Of a DNA stretch of 41,631 nt, positions 31,014-41,214 are shown piece after piece; position 1 is the first letter of the stretch; each line of letters opens with the position of its first letter. Made by a program: the position numbers and the translations under genes. Location of the stretch: positions 1 to 41,631 of the forward strand of contig JAAAVE010000045.1 of assembly GCA_015679605.1 (NCBI GenBank). Reading direction: 5' to 3'. The stretch is from Podila epigama (lineage: Eukaryota; Mortierellomycota; Mortierellomycetes; Mortierellales; Mortierellaceae). Below the pieces are notes generated by a model, which made no database searches, had not been told where the DNA came from, and was given only the letters and a program-made list of their open reading frames with translations.

Positions 31014-33584
31014 ATGATGTTCACATCTTCCCTCACAAGACTGAGAATATCCAATCACTCAACACTCACCGTCTGTGCTGCCCAAATAGCAACCTCACCA
31101 CTGTTACCATTGTTACCATGGCGTCATATCAACGCTGCTATCGTCACAACGCAGATCAGATCTTATCGCCGCCCTTTCAATTGGACCCCTGAACTGGACG
31201 CGAACATTATCGAACTGCACAACAGTGGATTGACATGGTCACAGATTGCTTCTAAACTCAATTTTTCGCATCATGTGTCATGTTGCCACAGATTCAATGC
31301 CGTTCTCAAACCACAGCTCGATGGTATCTGGACCAAGGAACGTCTAGCCTTGCTCGAGGTACTTGTTCTTGAAGGTCACCCGTGGAATGAGATTGCTAGC
31401 AGCCTCCAGACTGGTCACGACGACATCATTTCAGTTAGCGCATGTCGCGTTCAATGGAAAAATATCGTTCAACTCACAAAACAAACACTATCCTCCGAGG
31501 ATCTCAAACAGCTCCTACATGGCGTGAAAACCTATCAGGCTTCTCAAGCCCCGATCGACTGGGATGAGATCGCAAGGGCCTTGGACAATAAGTACTCGAC
31601 CCATCAACTCAAGATTATTTACGAGGGTGAAGCCAGGAGAGCCGTAAAGTGGTCAAAGATACATGAAGAAGAGTTGATCAAGTTGGTTATGGACAAATTT
31701 GCAAACAGTGCAAATCGCCCTGGAAATCCAGGGACTACTACTCCTGCTGCTGTCGACTGGGAAGAAATTTCAAAAGACCTAGGACATCATACAGCGCAAC
31801 AGTGCAAAGATCGATGGAAATGGTTGGGGACCATTGTATCTACCAGGAGATATATCAGCCCGAGCGGGCATTTCTGGAGCGACGAAGCCATCAAAGCCTA
31901 TTGTCAAGCATGGAAAGAGCATGGGAACACTTGGGAGGTGATTGCGGACGCGGTTCTCCTTCAGGTTCAGGCACACACTCCCACCACCGAATCATCTTCC
32001 ACTTTTGCAAGCAAACTGAACCAGGATAAAAGTGCCTCATCCATTTCTGCAGCGGATTGTGAAGCAGATTTTAAGTACGTTGTTCGGGAATCCACTTTAC
32101 GAGATTTGGGATTCCAGTCGTTTGAACCGACAACAAGACCGAGATGGACAGAGGAGCAAATCAAGCAACTCTTGGACACTGTCCAACGTGTGCATGATAT
32201 CAAATGTCAAAAACTTCAAATGGATCAGGACAAGAAGCCAGAACCTACAATGTATACCGTGGACTGGGATGAGGTGGTTCGAGTCTCTGGCTTGTCTTTC
32301 ACACCACTACAATGCCGGTATCGATGGGATAGAGAGATGCACCCACAGAATTATGTTGGCGTCTCCGCGAAGCGATGGAGTATTCAGGAATCAAAGGACC
32401 TGGAATCCGCTTTACGCGACCATGGTTTACTCTCCAAACCTTTGAATGGCACGCTTCCTCGAGGATTTATGCGCATTATTAAAGAGCAGTACAACATTCA
32501 GAGGTCTCGAACCAGCATCCTCAACAGGGTGGGTATCATACAGAGAAAGTACCAGGAAGAAGCATTGGCGGCATCACCGGACAAGAATACGGAGCATGCC
32601 TTGCTGTCGAGAATCGCTCTGCCTCCTGATGATTGGACTGAGGAAGAGGATCGGCAGCTGATGTTGGCGATGCGGGACATGGGAGGTGGACATTGGGAGG
32701 AGATTTCGAATATAATCTTCCAACGACGGAAAAGTGCTTGGCTGTGTCGGTTGCGGGCGCTTCGGCTCAAGTCTCAGGGCCATATCGACGAAGTGCTTAC
32801 TCCAAGGTCGTCACCTAGGAATTACAGCCGCGAGGCTCAACCATTGACGAAGGCTGTTTCCAAGGAATGGACAGCAGAAGAACAAGAGTACCTGTTTAAA
32901 GCTGTAGAGGAGCATGGCATGTTTGATAGCTGGGATAAGGTGAAGGAAGATCTCGACCGTTGCCGAGCTCAGAACAATGAGATTCGAGCGCGCTCTATGG
33001 AGGAGATTAAGAAGGAGTATTGGCGATTGCATGAAACACCTTCTATCATATCAGCTCCAGCTGCGTCGACTCCAGCAGCATCATCATCATCATCATCCTC
33101 ATCTTCTGTGCCAGCTTCAGCAGCGTCTTCAATATCTCCGCCGTCACTCACAGAACTTTCTGTCAATCCATACTTCAAGGATACATTGGCTTCTGGAGAA
33201 CATGCCTCTCAGCAAGATGATATACTGTCAAAGGAAGACGATGGTATAGACGATGACTCACTCGTACCAAAACTATCTCACCCAGAACTGTTTGTGGTGC
33301 CTGGCATCATGAAGAAGGAAAAGTTTCCGCTGCATAAGAGACCCTCTCCTGTGGATCCTAGTCCTGATCTATTTCAGGGACAGGTCACCGTGAGTTGGAA
33401 ACCAGAGGACGAGGACAAGATGTTATCAATGGTTGAAAAGTACGGCACCTCTAGTATTGGATGGAAGCTCATTAGCGAGAATATGTCGATCCCTGTCAAA
33501 AAGTGTCAGGACAAGCTGCGTCAAATTAAGCAAAGGAAATCACACAAAGACAAAACAAGAAGGAAATCAATAGAAATACAATAA
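31014..33584 (+). CDS. Multi-Myb/SANT-repeat protein with presequence-like N-terminus
   Basis: Single 856-residue exon. About ten Myb/SANT-like helical repeats are spaced along the protein, each recognised by a leading Trp and a second Trp near TW..IA: approximate starts 56 (FNWTPELD), 103 (GIWTKERL), 152 (degenerate), 212 (VKWSKIHEEE), 286 (HFWSDEAI), 376 (PRWTEEQI), 453 (KRWSIQES), 537 (DDWTEEED), 617 (KEWTAEEQ) and 793 (VSWKPEDED). Repeat ends show C..R or C.DRWKWL patterns that fit a DNA-binding third helix. Residues 1-52 have no acidic residue, are rich in Ser, Thr, Leu and Arg, and end in IRSYRR, which looks like a mitochondrial targeting peptide with a cleavage site. The spacer at about 685-710 is Ser/Ala-rich. 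I do not recognise a named orthologue; SNAPC4 and REB1/TTF1-type proteins are multi-Myb but lack such a start. Nucleic-acid binding is well supported, location is inference. Confidence 0.85.
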   Translation: MMFTSSLTRLRISNHSTLTVCAAQIATSPLLPLLPWRHINAAIVTTQIRSYRRPFNWTPELDANIIELHNSGLTWSQIASKLNFSHHVSCCHRFNAVLKPQLDGIWTKERLALLEVLVLEGHPWNEIASSLQTGHDDIISVSACRVQWKNIVQLTKQTLSSEDLKQLLHGVKTYQASQAPIDWDEIARALDNKYSTHQLKIIYEGEARRAVKWSKIHEEELIKLVMDKFANSANRPGNPGTTTPAAVDWEEISKDLGHHTAQQCKDRWKWLGTIVSTRRYISPSGHFWSDEAIKAYCQAWKEHGNTWEVIADAVLLQVQAHTPTTESSSTFASKLNQDKSASSISAADCEADFKYVVRESTLRDLGFQSFEPTTRPRWTEEQIKQLLDTVQRVHDIKCQKLQMDQDKKPEPTMYTVDWDEVVRVSGLSFTPLQCRYRWDREMHPQNYVGVSAKRWSIQESKDLESALRDHGLLSKPLNGTLPRGFMRIIKEQYNIQRSRTSILNRVGIIQRKYQEEALAASPDKNTEHALLSRIALPPDDWTEEEDRQLMLAMRDMGGGHWEEISNIIFQRRKSAWLCRLRALRLKSQGHIDEVLTPRSSPRNYSREAQPLTKAVSKEWTAEEQEYLFKAVEEHGMFDSWDKVKEDLDRCRAQNNEIRARSMEEIKKEYWRLHETPSIISAPAASTPAASSSSSSSSSVPASAASSISPPSLTELSVNPYFKDTLASGEHASQQDDILSKEDDGIDDDSLVPKLSHPELFVVPGIMKKEKFPLHKRPSPVDPSPDLFQGQVTVSWKPEDEDKMLSMVEKYGTSSIGWKLISENMSIPVKKCQDKLRQIKQRKSHKDKTRRKSIEIQ

Positions 33585-33657
33585 GGAAAAAAAGGGGGGA
33601 CTAGGGTTCTGCGTTCAAAAAAAGGTAGCAAAATGGCTTCTTGTTGGGGGGTTTTAT

Positions 33658-36600
33658 TTATTGTTGTTGCATCTTGAGTCGTACGAATCGCTCAAGTGCA
33701 TCCACGGTGGCATTCAGTCGTTTGATTTCTTCATGAGGGTCAATTATGTCTAGTTCGCTCTTGGGTTCGATGGTGGCGAGCAAGGTCTGGTGTTGTTGCT
33801 CTTGTTGGTAGTGTTGCTGGGGTTGTTGAGGATTATGATGATGATGATAATGATGATGTTTATGTTCTTGTTGTTCTTTCTTGAGCTGTTGCTGTTCAAG
33901 CCGTTGTTTTGAGCGAGAGGTACGTCGATTCAGATCCTTTCTACTCTGCTGGTCACCGCTGCTGGAATGGAATGCCAATGGGGAAGTTGAAGTGAACGAA
34001 GAGTCGCCGCCAAGACTGGAGCTGCTGTTACTGTTGTTGCTTGGAGAACTTGAAGAGCCATGGTCTCTTGAGAGCTGAATATCCAATTCCAAAAGGCTTT
34101 CGTTTAGAACCATGTCCAGGTCAAGGTCTGGGTCAACATGGGAACTCTTGGACCTAGTACGAGGTCTAACTGAAGACTCTTGGCTTTGTATGCGTGGATC
34201 GCTACTTTCGTTTTGACGCGAACGTGTTCGGCGAAGCACAGTCGAAGACGACCGTGTTTGATCTGGATGAGGTGGGCTCTGGCGGCCAGGGCCATTGTGC
34301 TGGAGACTGTTGGCAAGGGTCGTGGCCGTAAACTCGAGAGCAGCGTTCTTGGCCTCTTCTGCAGCTTGGGCCTGCTGCTTTAGATCATGGATAACTGTCT
34401 CCATATCCTTGAATCCATTCTCGATCCGTGTCTGCAATATTTGCATCCTGTTCTGGAGTGAGAGCGGTTCGTTGTCTGAGGTAATGTCCCCCCGTGTTCC
34501 CACTGGTAGCTGTGCTGACATGGCAAAGTCATGGAGCCATGCCTTGACAAGCCGGAGTTGACTCTCGAGTTGCTGAACCCTCTCATCTTTCTTATGAATC
34601 TCCTCGTTGAGCTCTTTCATGTATTTTTCAAGATTATTAAGGCGTTCTGTTTGTTTCTGTTGCAATTGTTGTTGTTGCTGCTGCTCCTTTAGCCTTCGTT
34701 GATTTTGCAGCACTTGCTGTTGTGCTCCAGGTGCAGTAGGGAGGTGACTTTCATCACCTGCAGCAGCTCCTTTGGATTTGGCCATCATAGATTGGAGCTG
34801 GTCCAGTCCAGGCGGGTTTGGAAAGATCATACTCTGAATTCTCAATTGAGTATGCTCCTTCTTCCACTTGTTCTTTTCCTCCTTCTCCTTGTCCCTGACA
34901 GTCTCCAACTCCAACACGGTCCTTGAGAGTTCACGGTTCTCGGCATCGAGCCGCCGCATACCGGCATTCAGAACCGCGCCCTCATGCTGCAGCAACATCC
35001 TCTCGATCACGATGAGCCGTTGCATGGAGTGCTTTGACTTTTGAACGATCTGGTCCATTTTGCGGGTTGTCGCGTGTAACTGACCGGTAGAGGCTTTGAC
35101 AGCATCGATATTCGTGTTCCCCTCGTGCAATCGGATGAGTGAATGAGAGGCATCGCGCATGCGGGTTTCAATCGCCAAGGAGAGATCGAGTGCCTCCACA
35201 TACTTTTGCAAATCGTCTTGTTCCTTTTTGAGGGAAGCAACCTCTTCAGCGCTAAGGAATTTGTAGACGCGGCTAGCAATGACAGACTCGGTAATGACTT
35301 TTTGAACTGTTTTCAAGTCGACTGTACGGAGCACGTTTTGAGGAAGGATACCAACGTTGGCGTCCTTGTTTAAGGTCTCATCAGGTGAAGGGATCACAGG
35401 CAGAGGCAACATGTCGATTCCAAATTGACCCTTTTGCGCAGAACCTGCCGCACTCTGCCCAGAACTCGCACCTCGACGATGACTTTGATGCTGTTGTTGT
35501 GTCTGGCTACCACTGGCTGCGCGTTCACGCGAAGGCTGTCGACCTGGTGGTTGGCGTGAGTGAGATGGGGATGTGGAACGAGCGTGAACATTCTCTTTTG
35601 CTGCACCTTGTGGATGATGGTGAGTAGTTTGGTCAGAGGGGCGTCTTGGCCGTGAGGCCTCTGGGCGACTGTCGCTCCGGCTGCGGGGACCTGACCCAGC
35701 CTGTGGTGGAGGTGGTTGTTGCCTTTGCTGGCGCTCTTGAGGCTCCTTGGATGGAGGCCTAGGCCTTTGCGAATTGTTTCCTGGTTCATGACGTTTTTCA
35801 ATGTGCACAGTTTCTTCTCGTGCTGTTGGTACCATGTCATCGTGAACAGGTGTGGGTTGCGCGGACGAGATAACCGGCTGCAAAGGTGTAGGAGGCAAAT
35901 CTTTGTTGGTATCCGCGTTCACAGGTGATATATCGACAGCAGACTCACTTGGCGTTGGTGGTTCCTTCATCAAGGCGTTGTTGCTCCGTTGAGGCTGACG
36001 GTGGTTATGACTCTGAGAACGCTGAGAATGCTGAGAATGCTGTCGGTCCATCGCTGATTGTTCATTAGTTGAGTTATTCGAATGTGAGTGACCAGAGTGG
36101 CTATGAGTACCTTGGATGTCTGTTGTTGCGGATGGTTGTGCAATCGCGTAAGGCTGGGATGGATTATGCGCCTCCTCCTCGTCCTGCTTCATTTGCTGTT
36201 GCTGTTGTTCTGAACGAGCTTTGGGGGCACGTTGTTGACGCGAATGCGGGAGACCATTGCCCTCACTTTTACTATGAACGAGTGTGACATGCGGCTTCTG
36301 TCCAGCGGAGCTACCAGTCTCATCCTCTTCCATAATTGTCCTGTTCTCGCGTGAAGGGTAGGGAGCCGTATTTGAGCGTTGGATGTACCGACCCTCGCGC
36401 GCAGACCAGATGCCAGCAGCAGGGTCGATGACATGGCCCGCCTCAGTGGCAGCCTGAAGTTGATTCAAAATGCCACCAGGTTGAACAGTTGCCTTGGCAA
36501 GAGAGGTATTCTCCTGTGTCGGTTCGGGGGTGGGTGAGTCGTGAATCAGAGACCGAGTAGAATGTATTCCGTCTTGTGGAATCAGAGATGACTTGTTGTC

Positions 36601-39600
36601 TGTGAAGCTGGTTCCTCTGTCCCTGTCCGGGAGCAGAATGCGACTCATGGATCGATTGAGAGCGATGGCCGACGAGTGTGGAGGCGTAACCATCGGTGGC
36701 AGGTTGAGGGTACTGACAGAGTTGATGGAACTGTGTCCGGCGCGTTCAGTCGGGCTGCCGTCGTTGAGCTCGAAGACTTGTTTTTCTTGTTGTAGAGTCG
36801 ACCGCCAATCATTGCTTGTTCCACCATAGGCATCTTGGGGTGCACTACCGCTCGTCATTGTGTGGAGTTGATGGTGAGAATGCTGTCGTTTGTGGGTGGG
36901 TCCTGGGTTTGTCCTTGGGTGGGACAACGAGCTGCCTCGGGTTGGGCGCGTGTTTGAAGTGGTTGTGGAGGATTGTTTAAGGTCGGGTAAAGACCGGTAG
37001 CGCGCGAGCTCAACATTGGATGGTCTTGTGTTGCTCTGGAGGGGTTGTTGTTGTGGAGGTTGAAATGTCACAGTGGTTTCTATGGGGCATAAGTCGAGAT
37101 TTAGTATAAATGTTTTACTGAAGACTGGTAGATTCATAGACGACCTTAGACATTGAATTACCTCGTGAAGAACTGGGAGCTCGAGAGAGTTCGTGAGGTA
37201 TATTTGGTTGATGGGACTGAGCATCGGATGGATTTGTGCCTGTGGTTCGGTTCTTGTCAGAATTCTTTCGACCAAGGCCAACAACACTCCTGAAGGCCGA
37301 GTCAGAGGCTTGTCGGGCGATTCTGAAGAGGTCGCTCCCAGAACCTTTGCGGACTGGCTTGTGGGTACTGTCGGTGTTCGCTCCAGCTTTTTCCTGTGCC
37401 GACGCGTTTTCCTTTGCATTACTATTGCTTCGACCTGGTCGACCATGACCCTGTAGACGATGTCGACAATGTTGAAGGAGTAAGTCAGGTGCGTTCATAT
37501 CCAACGGTGAATGCAAACATTCAAGATTTTACGATGGACAATCGATCAAACAAAACAAACAAACAAGTGAACAAGCAACCAAGCAAACAAACAAGCAAGC
37601 AAGACAACAAAGAAGCGCGCAAACAAACAAACAAACAAAACAAAACAAAACAAACAAGTACTCCAACATACCCGAGATGACTGTCTACCGACAGTGCCTG
37701 CATTTGTACTGGAATTTGCACTGGTGGTGTACTTCATATCTGACCGTGGCAAGGTGTCTTCGTTGTAGCGACCAGAGTTGGAACGTTCGCGTCGACCATC
37801 AAGCGTTGTAGGGGTGATCATGGTCACAGTGGTGGCTACTGGAGGCATTGGGTCTGAGATGCCAGTGGTAGGTTTTACAGAGGCTGTAGTAGAGGCGGTG
37901 GTGGCACTAGAGTAGGGTATGTGACGCTGTTGTAGGTGCGGTGGGGGCAGAAATGGGTTTTGTCCGGGTTGGGTATTGTAGGGTGATGATGAAGGGACGG
38001 GGGTTACAGGAGTGTGGTGCGAAGGTGATGGTGCAGATGGTGGCGGACCAAAGGGCGAGTCAATCCGGGTGATGCTTTGTGGGGCCGTTGGAGAGGCGAC
38101 CTTGTAAAAGCTGTAGGGTCTTTCGATGACCAGGCCCTTCTTTGTCGCTGGAGGCGAATATCTCACTGGCGAGCCTTGTGCAAAGTGTGAGGTCGGAGAT
38201 ATCGTAGGGCGATCGGAAGGCTGTGAAGTACGATTCCACGACTCTTGGTTCTTGCTCTGAAGGGGGTGTCAGGAAGGTGAAGTAGAAAAGTAACGGTTGG
38301 TATTTGCAGTGAGGATTTGCAATTGACGAAGGTGAGGATTGTGCTTGTCGAAAGCAAGAATTTGAAAGATTGGAAGGTAGAAAATACAAAAGTGTCAAAG
38401 TGTTCTTTTTTCTTGACCACATCCATCCATCCATCCATCCATCCATCCACACATCCATCCACACATCCATCTATCTATTATTCCGCCCCCTTATTGTGTA
38501 GCAAGTAGCATTCATTGCACATGGACCCTTTGTCACAATGCCGCCAATTTTTCTTTCAAATTTAATTTCGCCAAAACCAAAAAGGCATGATTTCAGGTCC
38601 AGCCCAAATGCGTGGAAAATTGTATTATTGCATGCAACCACACGCAACGCACTCTCACACACTCTCAGACACGCCAAAACACCCCCCACTCATACAATAG
38701 TTGCTAGAAAGGATACCAGAAGAGAGGTAAATGACGTTGGAATGGAGCATGCATATGTGCTCTTGTACATGCGAATGTACACGGATAAAAAGTATCAGGT
38801 TTTGGGTGCCCAAACATTTCAAACAGCAACAGCAGCTAACCTACAACATGAACATCGACATCAACAGCGCCTGTTTAAATTCAACACATTTTTGAAACGA
38901 TGTATATGTACAACCAATGTATCCGACAGATACAAAGAATAGGGTATCTATCATTTTAACACCTTCTTGGAAAGCCGTGAGAGCCACATTATTATATATT
39001 GTCAATCACACTCAATCCCTTTTTCGCTCACACATTTCTGACGTGTTTTGTGTTTTTTGGTTTGGGCCATGCGTTAAAACGGCCCCCCCACCCCTCTCCT
39101 GTATCTTTGGTAAATTATTATATGAGCACAACAGCAACTTAGAGTTGAAAAGGCAACTCTGTTGGTCTGGTCTGTCTCCCTTTTCTGTCCCCGCTCTTTG
39201 ATTACTCTTCCAGCAACTTGGTCAGCATTTCAAAGAAAGACAAAAAAGAAAATTCGAGCAAGAGATTACCCAAGATGAAATCAAACGAGATTTCTCCACA
39301 TTCTCACCACTACTCTTTGTGAACACTTGCACTTACACTTTGGATCCCTCTGTAACCACGCTGCGTATGAATTGTCAATGGGTCTGGTGAGATAGTCTTA
39401 CTGACTCGCTTGTGAGTCCTCGGCTTTAGTCTTGGATCTTTGGTGGGCCCAGCCCCCCCAGAAGACTGAGCTTCGTTTTGCCGTTGTTGAGTCAGTGCGT
39501 CGGACAAGGGCGAGGGCTGATATCCTTGATCCCCTTCTGTATTGTGTTGGTGAGAAGGTTGTTGTTGGTGTCTATCGTACTCGAGTGTATTGGGCGGCGG

Positions 39601-39729
39601 CGGCAACGGAAAGAATGGAAAGGGGCAAAGGTCCGAGGGCCCGAGTTCCTTGGCATCTAATCCATGCGAGGGCCCAATTCCTGGAGCATCGCGTGCCAAT
39701 GATAACGCTCCTTGGTACATGGTGGCCAT
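33658..39729 (-). CDS. Large coiled-coil protein with Uds1-like (up-regulated during septation) region
   Basis: Four exons (39729-39337, 38256-37672, 37450-37162, 37079-33658) give 1562 residues. Every junction keeps frame, and the exon 1 to 2 join (..RGIQS to SKNQ..) crosses a 1080-bp intron with a strong GTAAGT donor. Residues 1-980 are mostly disordered: Pro-rich (FPLPPPPN), Ser/Thr- and Gln/His-rich, with the basic helix [19 protein letters not shown] near 365. About 1000-1150 holds the recognisable region: [38 protein letters not shown], then a long heptad stretch with [20 protein letters not shown]. This matches the fungal Uds1 domain. Coiled coil with poly-Gln continues to about 1350, then a Ser-rich and His/Gln-rich tail. 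Uds1 in fission yeast is induced at septation; a role in cell polarity or septum formation is likely by analogy only. In the kept 1262-codon frame, the first 122 codons are an out-of-frame shadow of exon 3. Confidence 0.83.
38257..39336 (-). other. 1080-bp first intron of the Uds1-like gene
   Basis: Donor GTAAGT at 39336 and a T/C-rich acceptor ending CCCTTCAG at 38257. It is about ten times longer than other introns here. It holds a (CCAT)n tetranucleotide array at 38421-38478 and otherwise no conserved open frame. Confidence 0.75.
38421..38478. repeat. (CCAT)n tetranucleotide microsatellite
   Basis: Roughly a dozen ATCC/CCAT units with a few CACA interruptions and CTAT units at the right end, lying inside the first intron of the Uds1-like gene. 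Confidence 0.9.
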
Positions 39730-40838
39730 TGGCGAGAATTAGTGTGTTGTGGTAGTTTTATGGAGCGTTGTCAAGTTTAAAATACACGAACGAATGTCCT
39801 AAGACATGTGTGTTGCCTGCGTGTCTTTGTGGGAAAGTGAGTGAGAGAGAGAGTGTGTGCTTATTGTGCGGGGATGGTCTGAGGAAGGAACCTATTTTTC
39901 GAAAGGAATGTCTGGTATGGAAGTATGTATGTTTGTGATGTTTGTGTGTGTGTGTATGTGTCAGTATGTTAAAGAGTAGGAAGTGTTGGGAGTGAGAAAG
40001 AAACAAATAAAATAAAAGTCGGGTCGGCCTGAGAGATGGTGATGAGTGATGAGTGATGAGTGATGGTGGTGATGAGAGATGGTGGTGACAGATGCAAATG
40101 GAGAACGATGGGCTTGCTGATGAGCTTTCTCAACTTTGGTTTTTTTGGCCTTGGATGAGAGTGAGTGTGGCTCACTTGTGCCGAGCCAATTAAAGGCCCT
40201 GTCGAACTAAAAAGAATTGTATGATACCCATGCCTATGCCCCATACATGCCAATGCCCATGTCAATGCCTTGTGCCATAGGCAATGCACTGCTCCTACTA
40301 ATTTACTTGTGCCATGTATCTTGTACCATGTACGTATAGTGCAGTCAACAGCGGATGGTTATGGATATGGATATGATATGATAGAGATAATGGATGCCTT
40401 TGCAAGCGTCAATAATGCATGCACATTTTGCCACCAAACTTTGATCACACATCTCATGGACCATTCCGAAGGGATGGTTTTCTTTTACCTTCATTTTACA
40501 GTGATGGAAAAAAGAAAAGGTCCTCAGTCCACGCGCGGTGACAGAGACAACGAATGGCAAGTCGGTTTTTTAGCCAAAGGCCCCGTGCAAGGATAAGATG
40601 TGTTCAGACCGAGATCCAAAAGGTGTTGAAACTTGAGGTATGTTTGCTTTTGTTTTGGAGTCGAAAGACCAACAGACAGACGGACACTTCACAATAAAAA
40701 AAAAGAAAAAAAAAAAAAAAAAAAGGGCCCAGAAACACCCTTCTCAATCTATCTATCGGGCAATTTTTTTTTAATAAATTGTATTTTGTGTTTAGGCGGG
40801 AGTAATAATAGAAAAGGACAGAGGACAGAGGACCCGAC

Positions 40839-40941
40839 TGGAGTTGGAGTGGAGTTGGAGTGGAGTGGAGTGGAGTGACCGAGTGAGTGAGTGGAGTGGA
40901 GTGAGTGGAGGTGAGTGAGGTGAAGTGAGTGAGTGGAGTGA
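40839..40941. repeat. GAGTG pentanucleotide-like array
   Basis: An array of GGAGT, GAGTG and GTGAG units over about 100 bp in the spacer upstream of the Ca2+ ATPase gene, with slippage-like variation in unit length (4 to 6 bases). Confidence 0.85.
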
Positions 40942-40994
40942 CTGCATTGTCTATTCAGAACAGCTCGTCATATCAGCCCATCGTCAATCCATCG

Positions 40995-41140
40995 TCATCT
41001 TTTTTTTCATGTTCTGTTCTTTTTTCTCTTCTTTCTTCTTTTTCTTTTCTTTTTTCTTTTTTCTTTTTTCTACCCTACCACCCTCATCTTCTTCCCCCCT
41101 CTCTCCTCTTCCTTCTCCCTTCTCCCTCATCCTCCACAGC
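40995..41140 (+). promoter_or_regulatory. Pyrimidine-rich leader upstream of the Ca2+ ATPase gene
   Basis: Nearly pure C/T over about 140 bases, ending some 75 bases before ATG 41215. Similar but shorter tracts precede the Rtg2-like and L19 genes. A role in start-site choice is inference. Confidence 0.45.
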
Positions 41141-41214
41141 TCTTGTCTTGTCACAAGTTGCACTTTATTTAAGATTAAAACAGGGATCAAGAGAGAACAT
41201 AAAATAACGTCGAC

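Larger units (their letters stand above)
39730..41214. promoter_or_regulatory. Divergent spacer between the Uds1-like and Ca2+ ATPase genes
   Basis: About 1.5 kb with four simple-sequence blocks: GATGAGT repeats (40036-40088), ATGCC-type hexamers (40228-40290), an A run near 40697-40724 and GAGTG repeats (40839-40941). From 41000 to 41140 the plus strand is nearly pure pyrimidine, a common leader for strongly expressed fungal genes. No credible open frame lies here. It should hold the promoters of both flanking genes. Confidence 0.5.

Noticed and set aside
40270-40596. 108-codon plus-strand frame in the last spacer
   Set aside because: Starts in ATGCC repeats, has no family resemblance and no promoter-like leader.
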